Of a stretch of 17,228 nt of DNA, positions 1-6,690 are shown piece after piece (position 1 is the stretch's first letter; each line of letters starts with the position of its first letter). The DNA lies in assembly GCA_050485785.1 (NCBI GenBank), contig JBJHCA010000072.1, forward strand, positions 1 through 17,228, written 5' to 3'. The notes below the pieces were generated by a model that saw only the letters and a program-made list of their open reading frames with translations, was not told where the DNA came from and did not search any database. This DNA comes from JBJHCA01 sp050485785. Lineage in GTDB: Bacteria > Bacteroidota > Bacteroidia > Chitinophagales > Saprospiraceae. The position numbers were made by a program, and so were the translations under genes.

Positions 1-15
1 TAGTACGTCTTCCAT
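1..15 (-). CDS. mrpC: Start of Mrp antiporter subunit C (partial, runs off left edge)
   Basis: An ATG at 15-13 on the minus strand begins M-E-D-V-L before the window ends. It lies 2 bases after the mrpB stop codon. A purine-rich stretch, GGAAAGGAA, sits about 14-22 bases upstream inside the mrpB 3' end. Position is the main support: in Mrp operons the order A-B-C is standard, and subunit C is a small three-helix NuoK-like membrane protein. Only five codons are visible, so family identity is inferred from context and not from sequence. Confidence 0.55.
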
Positions 16-17
16 AA

Positions 18-434
18 TTAATCGGTTGTTCCTTTCCAGAGTGAGAAAATGATTTTCAGCATGATCCCCGTTACCACCAGATACACGCCAATATCAAACA
101 GCAGGGGAGTACCCGGCTTGCCGATCATCGGTATTTCTATATCAGTCCACAGGCCATGTAAAAAAGGTTGACCCACTACCAGCGGTATTACGCCGCTAAG
201 TACGGCAAAAAGCAATCCCAGGGCGATCAGAAACAATGGTTTTATGCGGTATGTTTTCACGGTTTTTTGAACCCCGTAATTCATGGCATGCAGTATAAAA
301 ATAGTGGAGGTAAGCAGGCCGGCTATGAATCCGCCTCCCGGTGCATTGTGCCCCTGAAACAGTAAAAACAGGGAAAAAATGAGGAACAGCGGAACCAGCA
401 ACCTCAATGCCGTACTTAAGATCAATGAGTTCAT
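18..434 (-). CDS. mrpB: Mrp cation/proton antiporter subunit B (MnhB family)
   Basis: This 138-residue integral membrane protein is the MrpB/MnhB subunit of the multisubunit Na+(K+)/H+ antiporter. Four hydrophobic segments lie near residues 10-27, 34-52, 66-85 and 112-131. The family signature G-H-N-A-P-G-G-G-F is at residues 28-36, between the first and second helices, and a second conserved patch near residues 96-115 has W-T-D and G-x-P. The length is normal for the family. Its ATG overlaps the mrpA stop codon in an ATGA (431-434), so translation is probably coupled. The subunit is needed for the assembled complex and is not thought to transport by itself. Confidence 0.93.
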   Translation of the reverse strand: MNSLILSTALRLLVPLFLIFSLFLLFQGHNAPGGGFIAGLLTSTIFILHAMNYGVQKTVKTYRIKPLFLIALGLLFAVLSGVIPLVVGQPFLHGLWTDIEIPMIGKPGTPLLFDIGVYLVVTGIMLKIIFSLWKGTTD

Positions 435-2746
435 GCAGCTTTCTTTTTTCCTGATTTGGGTTTCAGCTTCAATATTCCATAGACTCCTATAGCCGCAATG
501 GCCAATACAATGATCTCACCCATGGTGTCCAGTGCCCTGAAATCCACCAGGATCACATTCACAACATTCTGACCCTTGGCCAGTACCCAGCTGTTGGCAG
601 CATAATATTCCTTGAGTGGTGAATGCAGCTCAGTACCTGTAATGATCAGCACTACCCAAGTCATAATGCCGCCAAATATCAGGGATATGATAAAATATCG
701 AAGAGCTATAAAACCTTCAGCAAAAATCAGATACCGGGGAAGCTTGTGCAACACCAGCACAAACAACACCACAGTCAGCGTTTCCACCAGAAACTGTGTC
801 ATGGCCAGATCCGGTGCCGAATAAATGATGAAGATCATGGAGATTCCGTAGCCTACTACACCCAGCATGGCAATGGCCAGCAGACGGGAAGTGGCCATAA
901 CGGTATAAAAACAAGCCAGCAAAACAATGAGGGCCACCACCAGATCATAAATGTAAAAATCACTCCACAGGATACTGATGGAAGGCAGTACAGGGATATC
1001 TCTCAGTACATAAAGAGCCAGAATAATAAATGTAATGACGATCACCGAAATGTATATCCTCAGGTAACCGTTCTGCACAATTTTGGTATGCAGCACCGAA
1101 AAGCGGTTAAACCACTCCAGATAACGCTCGTATGCATAAGAGGGCTTAATTTGTTCCGGCACTTCCATTTCTGTCAGGGTGCGTCCCAGCGACCGGATGT
1201 AGAGGTAGAGGCCGTAGCCGCTGATCAAAGTAATAGCACTCAGCAACAGGACAATGTTAAACCCATGCCACAGATAAAGTTGCAATGGCTCTGCTGCAGG
1301 CATCACAGAGGCTGCCGCCTGCGACAGTAAGGGGCTTACCATGAACCCGCCAAGCCCAAAAACTACACAAGCCGCAGCCAGTAATACCGGGCCTGCAAGC
1401 AGTGGGGCGGAGGCTTCTTTGACGGGCTTTCCGGCCGTCATAGTGCTTCCCGAAAAAAACACCTTGAGCGATAAAATACATGCTGCTGCCACAAACAGGA
1501 TGCTGGCCATAAAAATAGCCGAAGTAGCCACAGGGCCGTTAACGCCCATGTAAATGGCCGCTTCGTAAGTGGTTTCCTTACTGATAAACCCAAACAACGG
1601 CGGCACACCGGCCATGGACAGACAGGCAATGACTGTGGTCCAGGCAGATACCGGCATGCTGTGCCGCAGGTTACCCAGCTCATGGATATTTCTGGTGCCC
1701 GTCTGCTTGTCCACAATACCGGCCATTAAAAACAGGCAACCTTTATACAGGGCGTGAGCCAAAATAAATATGACCGCAGCGTGAATGGCCAGTTCAGTGC
1801 CAATACCCAGCAGCAGGGTAAGTAAACCCAGTGCGCTGACTGTGGTATAAGCAAGTATCTTTTTCAAATCGCTCTGTAGCAGCGCAATTACAGCACCCAA
1901 AAGCATGGTTACGGCTCCGGCAATAATGAGGCTGGCATGCCAGGCTGTGGTTTCGGCAAATGCAGGACTTAATCTGGCCAGCAAATAAATACCCGCCTTC
2001 ACCATGGTTGCAGAATGCAGATAAGCACTTACCGGAGTGGGCGCAGCCATGGCCGAGGGCAACCAGAAATGGAACGGAAACTGCGCCGACTTGGTAAAAG
2101 CCCCCAGAATGACCAAAAACATGGCCCAAAAGTAAACATCGCTGTTTTCCAGCACCTCGCGCGAAGCCAATACTTCCTGTATCGACATAGTTCCCGTACC
2201 CAGATACATCAGCACTATGCCGGCCAGTAGGGCAAGCCCGCCCCCGGCAGTAATCAGCAACGCCTGAAGGGCTGATTTCCGGGAATCATCGTCCTGATTG
2301 TGAAACCCGATCAGAAAGTATGAACTGAAACTGGTGAGCTCCCAAAAGATAAACATGGTGATCATGTTATCGGAAAGCACCAGGCCAAGCATGGATGCCA
2401 TAAACAAAATGAGAGCAATAAAAAACCGGTCAACCTTCTGCTTCCCTTTCATGTACGAGCCCGCATACACCAACACTATGGCTCCAATGCCGGTAATGAG
2501 CAATGCAAAAAGCAAACCGAGCCCGTCCAGGTAAAAACTCAGGCTCACCCCCAGAGAACTGACCCAGTTATTGACCTCAAGTACACTGTTTCCCGAGGCT
2601 ACTTCCCCTGATTTAGACAGAAACCACGCAAATGCCGAGGCCGGCAACAAGGCACTGATCCACCCCGTATGTTGCCGGGCCGCTTTGTAAATTGCCGGAA
2701 TCAACAGCGCAAGCAAAAACCCGCTGATAATGAAGTACAGCATCAT
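431..2746 (-). CDS. mrpA: Mrp cation/proton antiporter subunit A (ND5-like, with MbhD/MbhE-like C-terminus)
   Basis: At 771 residues this is the large MrpA subunit of the Mrp Na+(K+)/H+ antiporter, homologous to complex I subunit NuoL/ND5. Residues ~60-110 match the proton-antiporter N-terminal region and ~125-420 the main ion-translocating domain. Visible charged residues typical of this fold are E136 in F-W-E-L-T-S, K219 in F-T-K-S-A-Q-F-P-F-H, H244 and K250 in L-H-S-A-T-M-V-K, and K390 in G-F-I-S-K-E. Residues ~600-672 form the MbhD-like domain with S-A-P-D-L-A-M-T-Q and V-E-T. Residues ~685-765 form the MbhE-like domain with D-T-M-G-E at 740-744. The length is close to known MrpA proteins, so it looks intact. 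Two ATG codons are adjacent at 2746 and 2743, and either could be used. No clear Shine-Dalgarno is present. It heads an operon with mrpB and mrpC. Confidence 0.95.
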   Translation of the reverse strand: MMLYFIISGFLLALLIPAIYKAARQHTGWISALLPASAFAWFLSKSGEVASGNSVLEVNNWVSSLGVSLSFYLDGLGLLFALLITGIGAIVLVYAGSYMKGKQKVDRFFIALILFMASMLGLVLSDNMITMFIFWELTSFSSYFLIGFHNQDDDSRKSALQALLITAGGGLALLAGIVLMYLGTGTMSIQEVLASREVLENSDVYFWAMFLVILGAFTKSAQFPFHFWLPSAMAAPTPVSAYLHSATMVKAGIYLLARLSPAFAETTAWHASLIIAGAVTMLLGAVIALLQSDLKKILAYTTVSALGLLTLLLGIGTELAIHAAVIFILAHALYKGCLFLMAGIVDKQTGTRNIHELGNLRHSMPVSAWTTVIACLSMAGVPPLFGFISKETTYEAAIYMGVNGPVATSAIFMASILFVAAACILSLKVFFSGSTMTAGKPVKEASAPLLAGPVLLAAACVVFGLGGFMVSPLLSQAAASVMPAAEPLQLYLWHGFNIVLLLSAITLISGYGLYLYIRSLGRTLTEMEVPEQIKPSYAYERYLEWFNRFSVLHTKIVQNGYLRIYISVIVITFIILALYVLRDIPVLPSISILWSDFYIYDLVVALIVLLACFYTVMATSRLLAIAMLGVVGYGISMIFIIYSAPDLAMTQFLVETLTVVLFVLVLHKLPRYLIFAEGFIALRYFIISLIFGGIMTWVVLIITGTELHSPLKEYYAANSWVLAKGQNVVNVILVDFRALDTMGEIIVLAIAAIGVYGILKLKPKSGKKKAA

Positions 2747-2902
2747 AGTGGAAAAGGGTATTCAGTTAATATCAGACCATAAAGGTATTAACTTGGTCAA
2801 AATAGCCTCAATGAAGTGTATTATTTTTTGTTGAGTTTCCGTCCGGATCAAACCTCCTGCATTTCCCTGAAAGGATTTTTCTCCCTGAAACATTGTGCTT
2901 GT

Positions 2903-3025
2903 ATGTCAGATATGCATACCCGGAAGACAAAGATTGTCAGTGAACTGGGTGTGCTGTTATATTTTTTGATGGATATCTTTTTGTTGTTCATTTCCCCGGT
3001 TTTGGCATTATTCGCGATAGGGTAG
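2903..3025 (+). CDS. Possible 40-residue single-span membrane peptide
   Basis: An ATG-started frame of 40 codons lies in the mrpA/NTF2 intergenic space. The N-terminus is short and basic (M-H-T-R-K-T-K around residues 4-10). It is followed by a continuous hydrophobic segment from about residue 16 to the end. A second ATG is at codon 4. The nearest upstream -7-like sequence (TATTTTTTG near 2821-2832) has the wrong spacing, and no ribosome binding site is evident. It does not resemble a family I know. A/T-rich intergenic DNA can easily give a hydrophobic frame by chance, so this is only a candidate. Confidence 0.2.
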   Translation: MSDMHTRKTKIVSELGVLLYFLMDIFLLFISPVLALFAIG

Positions 3026-3027
3026 CC

Positions 3028-3037
3028 TTACCGGTAA
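3028..3037. promoter_or_regulatory. 10-bp palindrome inside the NTF2-like gene promoter
   Basis: TTACCGGTAA is a perfect palindrome lying between the expected -33 position and the -7 box at 3046-3053. That is a typical operator position. ACCGGT recurs elsewhere in this window, so chance is a real alternative. Confidence 0.25.
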
Positions 3038-3045
3038 ATAACCCT

Positions 3046-3053
3046 TAGTTTTG
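3046..3053 (+). promoter_or_regulatory. Bacteroidota -7 box for the NTF2-like gene
   Basis: TAGTTTTG matches the Bacteroidota sigma-ABfr -7 consensus TAnnTTTG exactly. The start codon at 3068 is 14 bases downstream of the box, so the leader would be only about 8-10 bases. No TTG is found at the expected -33 position; the nearest is TTA at 3028-3030. Confidence 0.45.
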
Positions 3054-3067
3054 CGGAAAACAACCCA

Positions 3068-3556
3068 ATGAGCAAAGCGGAGCAAACAATACAAAAGCTG
3101 TACCGGTCATTTGCAGAGAAGGACTTTGCCGCCATGGCAGCACTGTATCATAAGAAAGCCGTATTCAATGACCCTGTGTTCAGCGATCTCCAATATGCCG
3201 AACTCACTGCCATGTGGGAAATGTTTTGCCGGGGAACTCCGTCGCTAAAGGTCACGCTGCTTGATATTACATCGCTCAATGGACATGTCACGGCCAGGTG
3301 GCAGGCTGAATATGTGTTTCCGGCTACAGGCCGGAAGGTGGTGAACAGGATTAAAGCGGAGTTCACTTTCAAAGATGGATTGATATACCAGCATACTGAT
3401 CACTTCAACTTTTACCGGTGGGCAGTGCAGGCTTTTGGCCTCCGGGCTGTCCTGCTGGCCTGGCTGCCCGTTTTCAGACAAAGAGTGAAATACTATGCCA
3501 TGCACAATTTGTTGCGCTTTATGCAAAACCGCAGCCAATCCGCCGGAAAAAATTAA
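3068..3556 (+). CDS. NTF2/SnoaL-like small protein
   Basis: This 162-residue soluble protein has the layout of the NTF2-like/SnoaL superfamily, a cone-shaped alpha+beta fold used by small enzymes and binding proteins. The N-terminal helix carries the usual pattern (residues 6-28, Q-K-L-Y-R-S-F-A-E-K-D-F-A-A-M), followed by Y-H-K-K-A-V-F-N-D-P near 27-36. Beta-strand regions follow at ~73-105, with W78, and then H109-T-D-H-F near 109-113 and Y-R-W. Residues ~115-155 form a C-terminal amphipathic helix common in bacterial members. No signal peptide is seen. A polar pocket containing D112/H113 is plausible, but a substrate cannot be assigned. The gene is a single-gene unit with its own -7 box. 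Its stop codon overlaps the stop of the convergent lipoprotein gene. Confidence 0.85.
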   Translation: MSKAEQTIQKLYRSFAEKDFAAMAALYHKKAVFNDPVFSDLQYAELTAMWEMFCRGTPSLKVTLLDITSLNGHVTARWQAEYVFPATGRKVVNRIKAEFTFKDGLIYQHTDHFNFYRWAVQAFGLRAVLLAWLPVFRQRVKYYAMHNLLRFMQNRSQSAGKN

Positions 3557-4005
3557 AACTCCTCCCTGATGCCCTTCAAAATTTCAATCAAATCTTTCAC
3601 GGGCTCAATCCCTTCCGTTTCGCCGCCTCCATAGCGGATAGAATGATCTTTACTTCCATGTATGATGTGAAGTGTATAATCACAACCGTCAAAGCTGATA
3701 TCCATACTATTCAGTTCAATTTGCTCAAAAACTTCAAAGTCCAGTTCAGCAGATAATAATGCCCATGTAGCCGGATCAGTCAGAACAACCGTAGTATCCG
3801 ACTGGATTTGATGCTGATCGATGAAAACGGTTTCATCGGCATTCACATACATGGTAAAATTTCCCGAATTCCAGCCACATTCCAGCGCAAAATAATATTC
3901 AGTATCCGGAATTACGACATCATCAACGGGCACAGTCTGCTCGCAAGCCTGAAAGGCAAAAGCCATCAGCAAGATCATCCCAAGGTAAAAGACAGCAGAT
4001 TTCAT
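3553..4005 (-). CDS. Small predicted lipoprotein, family not recognised
   Basis: The ATG at 4005 gives a 150-residue protein. A frame extension to 4011 would need a GTG and is less likely. The first ~20 residues are a lipoprotein signal peptide (K2, hydrophobic core, then F-Q-A-C-E), with the modified cysteine near residue 21. The -3 position is F rather than L/V/I, which makes the lipobox slightly atypical. The mature part is acidic and probably beta-rich, with two further cysteines (C-G-W and D-G-C-D) that could pair in the periplasm. I recognise no catalytic motif. Stop codons of this gene and the convergent NTF2-like gene share the bases TTAA at 3553-3556. It is likely anchored in a membrane facing the periplasm or the surface. 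Function is unknown. Confidence 0.72.
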   Translation of the reverse strand: MKSAVFYLGMILLMAFAFQACEQTVPVDDVVIPDTEYYFALECGWNSGNFTMYVNADETVFIDQHQIQSDTTVVLTDPATWALLSAELDFEVFEQIELNSMDISFDGCDYTLHIIHGSKDHSIRYGGGETEGIEPVKDLIEILKGIREEF

Positions 4006-4042
4006 GAGCACAGCATTTTGATATTACGTGAATATAAGAATA

Positions 4043-4065
4043 AATTGTTAAGCCCCCAAACAATT
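4043..4065. repeat. 7-bp inverted repeat with 9-base C-rich loop
   Basis: AATTGTT at 4043-4049 and AACAATT at 4059-4065 are exact reverse complements around a loop containing CCCCC. It lies about 40 bases upstream of the lipoprotein start codon at 4005. It could be a hairpin or an operator. There is no adjacent T-run, so I do not call it a terminator. Confidence 0.35.
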
Positions 4066-4150
4066 CGGACACGGTTACGAAAAAATTTCAGTACCATCGT
4101 GCAAACAGGTGACCGCATCTCCAATAACCTGCATATGCAAGTTGAGGTGT

Positions 4151-4222
4151 TGAGGCAGTTTGAAGTGAAACGCATGAGTCGGTTTCGACTGAAATGGGTG
4201 GGTCAATATGGGGCGATAATAT
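4151..4222. repeat. Three imperfect 24-bp tandem repeats, IS21-end-like
   Basis: Units start at 4151, 4175 and 4199, each exactly 24 bases. The first halves read TGAGGCAGTTTG, TGAGTCGGTTTC and TGGGTCAATATG. The second halves carry a GAAA or GATAA core in register. Repeated blocks of the type TGGCTCAGTTTG...CCGAAAT, as I recall them, are transposase-binding repeats at the ends of IS21-family elements in Bacteroidota. No istA or istB gene is present in the window, so if the reading is right this is a solo or decayed end. The three-fold periodicity is seen directly; the IS21 link is from memory and unproven. Confidence 0.45.
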
Positions 4223-4247
4223 CAGTTTGCTACCAATTGTAAAGATT

Positions 4248-4673
4248 TCATTCTCTTATCATATCAAACCTGCCAAGGCTTAAAGATTTAATAATTCCGG
4301 TTGAGCGCTCTTTAACCCTTGCTTCGAAAATACCCGCATAAATACTGTCAGATGCCTTTGTAAAATATACAAATCCGGCATCAATAGAATCTGACAGATA
4401 TGATGGGAGGAGGCCTTTATAAAGCATACTAAAATATGAATCGGGATATGCCCCAATAGGTATAACCTTATGTTCTACTATATTTTCAAATCTGATTCCG
4501 ATTCTAAATTCATAGGGCTGTGAGAAAGTGCAGGTTGCTGCTCTTAACATCAGATGCTTTCCGTGATCGGCTGAATTTGAGACATATACTTCATTTCCGG
4601 CTGTACAAATTCCAAATATACCTGGTGAAGGTTTATAATAACCTTCAATAACAATAGCTTGGTTTTCTTCCAT
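4248..4673 (-). CDS. Orphan protein resembling DUF6252-type C-termini, possibly N-truncated
   Basis: A 141-residue frame starts at ATG 4673. The pattern G-I-F-E-A-R-V-K-E followed by S-L-G-R-F-D near the end resembles the C-terminal G-x-F-x-F...G-x-F-D pattern I associate with DUF6252 proteins of Bacteroidota, which are normally lipoproteins. Here no signal peptide follows the ATG. In the same frame just upstream (4674-4706), eleven codons encode a basic-hydrophobic stretch ending W-F-F-A-C-L. That stretch has no start codon and is preceded by an in-frame TGA at 4707-4709. This suggests a gene that has lost its normal N-terminus, or one using an unusual start. The frame is A+T-richer than its neighbours and lies between the IS21-end-like repeats and a non-coding A+T-rich stretch, consistent with acquired DNA. 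Function is unknown. Confidence 0.5.
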   Translation of the reverse strand: MEENQAIVIEGYYKPSPGIFGICTAGNEVYVSNSADHGKHLMLRAATCTFSQPYEFRIGIRFENIVEHKVIPIGAYPDSYFSMLYKGLLPSYLSDSIDAGFVYFTKASDSIYAGIFEARVKERSTGIIKSLSLGRFDMIRE

Positions 4674-5009
4674 AAGACAAGCAAAAAACCATTTTACCCT
4701 TTTCGCTCAGTACTGGCAAAACTTTATATGGATTGTTCTTTATACACCCCGGAAATGCCATAAACAAAAGCCATTTAAAAGACCAAATATTTATATTAAA
4801 GGTACTCATAATCTGCTGTTTCTGCTTTCCAAAAGATTAAATGTAAGCTAAGAACCGGGAATCTGGAAAAAGTAAAATTTTTTTTCACCCGAGATCACTG
4901 CCATCCAAAAGTTTTGGTAGTTTACGACAAAATGCCTTCAAAGTCAAATGTTTGCAGAGCCAATCTTGTTTGGTATGCGGAAATATCCCTGTTAAAAAGT
5001 ATTATAGGT

Positions 5010-5019
5010 GGGGGGGGGG
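5010..5019. repeat. G10 homopolymer tract
   Basis: Ten consecutive G residues on the plus strand, C10 on the minus strand, in otherwise A+T-rich non-coding DNA. The tract begins 2 bases downstream of a minus-strand -7 box and so lies where transcription would start. Tracts of this length are prone to slipped-strand length change. Confidence 0.85.
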
Positions 5020-5021
5020 TA

Positions 5022-5029
5022 CAAAAATA
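5022..5029 (-). promoter_or_regulatory. Candidate -7 box next to the G10/C10 tract
   Basis: The minus strand reads TATTTTTG, an exact TAnnTTTG match. A TTG lies upstream, but at a spacing of about 25 bases, longer than usual. The nearest downstream coding frame on this strand is the orphan gene starting at 4673, about 340 bases away. Use of this promoter is unproven. Confidence 0.3.
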
Positions 5030-5086
5030 CGGCATTCTCATGCTCTATTTTTTTCAACCATTCGGATGGTCTTCAACGTGACCGGC

Positions 5087-6604
5087 TCAGCCCGGCTTTG
5101 TAGGCACGGGATCCGGTATAACGCCCTGCATGATTTTTTTGCAATCCAGCTTTTCAAGAACTTCGGGAATGTCATCCCGGTCGTCTGTCATTACCCAAAG
5201 CCGGTCGCCTGCTTCCAGACGGGTGGTTCCCCTGGGCGTAATGTATTCATCATTTCTCCGCATCAGCACTATAAGTGCAGAAGCCGGCAAATCAAGCTCT
5301 ACAATGGACTTGCCCAGCACTTTACAATCCACGGGCACTTCAAGCCGTATCAGTTCTTTGCGGAAATGTTCGGTAAGCTCCTGCTCAAGTGGATATAATT
5401 TTGGCGGCGGTTCCTTGCGCTGTACTCCCAGAAGCCTGGCTACCGGAGTGAGGGTGGTGCCCTGTAATGCTACGGAAAGAATGACGATAAAAAAGACGAT
5501 GTTGAATATAAACGCAGATTCGGGAATGCCATACAGCAATGGATAAGTTGCCAGGATAATGGGAACGGCACCACGCAATCCAAGCCACGACAAAAACAGG
5601 TTTTCTTTGATGGGCGTACGGAAAAAAATCATGCTGCTAAACACTCCGATCGGCCGAGCAATAAACATGAGGAAAAGTGCAATGAGAAGCCCGGTACCCA
5701 TTACGGGTAAAATATCGCTGGGGTTTACCAGCAGTCCCAATACGAGGAACATGACAATTTGCATAAGCCATGCCTGTCCGTCATAAAATCTGATCAGACT
5801 CTTTTTGTGAATAAAACTACGGTTGCCCAAATACAAACCCGTTATGTAAACCGACAAAAACCCGTTTCCACCCAGTAATACCGTAAGCCCGTAGGTAGCC
5901 AGCACCAGAGAGATCATGAGTACGGGATACAGGCCGTCGTAATCCAGATTAATTTTATTGACCACATACAAGATAATGACCCCCATTCCGTAACCAACCA
6001 GGGCACCTACCGACATTTGAATTGCGAAACTGGCCACCATCCACCAGCCGTTGTCCATGTTGCCGGATAGCAACAACACCAGGCTGATGGTGAGAAAGTA
6101 AGCCATGGGATCATTACTGCCGCTTTCCAGTTCCAGCGTTGGCCTCAGTTTACCGGTTAAGCCAATGTTCTTGCTCCTTAATATGCTAAACACTGCCGCT
6201 GCATCTGTAGAAGAAACAATAGCACCCAATAAAAGCCCCTGCAAAAGCGATAAATCGGTAATCCAATGCACAAACAGACCAACGCTGCCCGCAGTGAGTA
6301 AAACCCCGAGTGAACTCAGGGCCAGGCCTTGCTTAAGCACCGGTTTGATGCTTTCCCATTTGGTATCAAGCCCGCCGGAAAACAAAATAAATGTAAGGGC
6401 TATTATGCCGAAAGACTGGGCAAGCCAGGCATCATCAAAAAAAATGTTGCCCGGACCTTCCGAGCCGGCCAGCATGCCTATGCCCAGAAATAAAAGCAAT
6501 GCCGGCACACCGAGTTTTCCGCTTGTTTTACTGGCCAGAATGCTGAGAAAAAGGAGACCTCCCAGTATGATCAGAATGTGCTCCAGTGGCAGCAGTGCAG
6601 GCAT
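5087..6604 (-). CDS. nhaP2: NhaP2-type K+(Na+)/H+ antiporter with TrkA_C domain
   Basis: This 505-residue inner-membrane antiporter belongs to the CPA1 family, NhaP2/CvrA branch (potassium/proton antiporter). About twelve hydrophobic segments occupy residues 8-395. Key motifs are F-S-G-G-L-D at 75-80, S-S-T-D-A-A-A-V at 131-138, the ion-binding pair N164-D165 in L-E-S-G-S-N-D-P, and G-L-R-G-A-V-P at 342-348. The C-terminal region ~420-490 is a cytoplasmic TrkA_C (RCK_C) domain, with G-K-S-I-V-E-L-D-L-P and the strand T-R-L-E-A-G-D-R-L-W, which usually binds a ligand and gates transport. Vibrio NhaP2 has a further CorC-like domain that is missing here. The gene stands alone with its own -7 box at 6636-6643. 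The cation preferred cannot be read from sequence. Confidence 0.92.
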   Translation of the reverse strand: MPALLPLEHILIILGGLLFLSILASKTSGKLGVPALLLFLGIGMLAGSEGPGNIFFDDAWLAQSFGIIALTFILFSGGLDTKWESIKPVLKQGLALSSLGVLLTAGSVGLFVHWITDLSLLQGLLLGAIVSSTDAAAVFSILRSKNIGLTGKLRPTLELESGSNDPMAYFLTISLVLLLSGNMDNGWWMVASFAIQMSVGALVGYGMGVIILYVVNKINLDYDGLYPVLMISLVLATYGLTVLLGGNGFLSVYITGLYLGNRSFIHKKSLIRFYDGQAWLMQIVMFLVLGLLVNPSDILPVMGTGLLIALFLMFIARPIGVFSSMIFFRTPIKENLFLSWLGLRGAVPIILATYPLLYGIPESAFIFNIVFFIVILSVALQGTTLTPVARLLGVQRKEPPPKLYPLEQELTEHFRKELIRLEVPVDCKVLGKSIVELDLPASALIVLMRRNDEYITPRGTTRLEAGDRLWVMTDDRDDIPEVLEKLDCKKIMQGVIPDPVPTKPG

Positions 6605-6635
6605 AGTAAAAGCTTATTCAAAAATGGCTGTCAGG

Positions 6636-6643
6636 CAAAAATA
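6636..6643 (-). promoter_or_regulatory. Bacteroidota -7 box for the NhaP2-like gene
   Basis: The minus strand reads TATTTTTG, an exact match to TAnnTTTG, 31 bases upstream of the ATG at 6604. The -33 region holds TTTA about 21-24 bases upstream of the box instead of the usual TTG. The implied leader is about 25 bases. Confidence 0.5.
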
Positions 6644-6690
6644 ACAATACATTCTAACCCATGTAAAGATTGAAAGTAAATTGCCCTCAT

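Larger units (their letters stand above)
2747..3067. other. Divergent intergenic region between mrpA and the NTF2-like gene
   Basis: These 321 bases separate divergent genes and should hold both promoters. On the plus side a good -7 box is present (3046-3053). On the minus side, for mrpA, the only candidate is TATTTTG on the minus strand near 2797-2803, one base short of TAnnTTTG, and I see no convincing -33 partner. A possible 40-codon membrane peptide lies at 2903-3025. I see nothing else supported here. Confidence 0.5.
4674..5086. other. A+T-rich intergenic stretch with homopolymer tracts
   Basis: These 413 bases lie between the orphan gene and the 3' end of the antiporter gene. They hold a T-run at about 4878-4885, a G10 tract (5010-5019), a minus-strand -7 box (5022-5029) and a dyad ACCAT/ATGGT near 5058-5071. 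The dyad is not followed by a T-run on the minus strand, so it does not read as a terminator for the antiporter. No convincing coding frame is seen on either strand. Confidence 0.55.

Noticed and set aside
623..1330. 235-codon open frame on the plus strand opposite mrpA
   Set aside because: It is a shadow of a strongly supported membrane protein gene. Its translation is rich in H, Q and N in a way expected from antisense of hydrophobic codons, and shows no domain.
4012..4247. Plus-strand frame through 3808-4242 as a gene
   Set aside because: It is mostly antisense to the lipoprotein gene, then runs through the tandem repeats; no domain or start signal supports it.
5052..5072. ACCAT/ATGGT dyad next to a T-run, as a terminator for the antiporter gene
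   Set aside because: The homopolymer is on the wrong side for the minus strand: the transcript would have A residues and no U-run after the hairpin.
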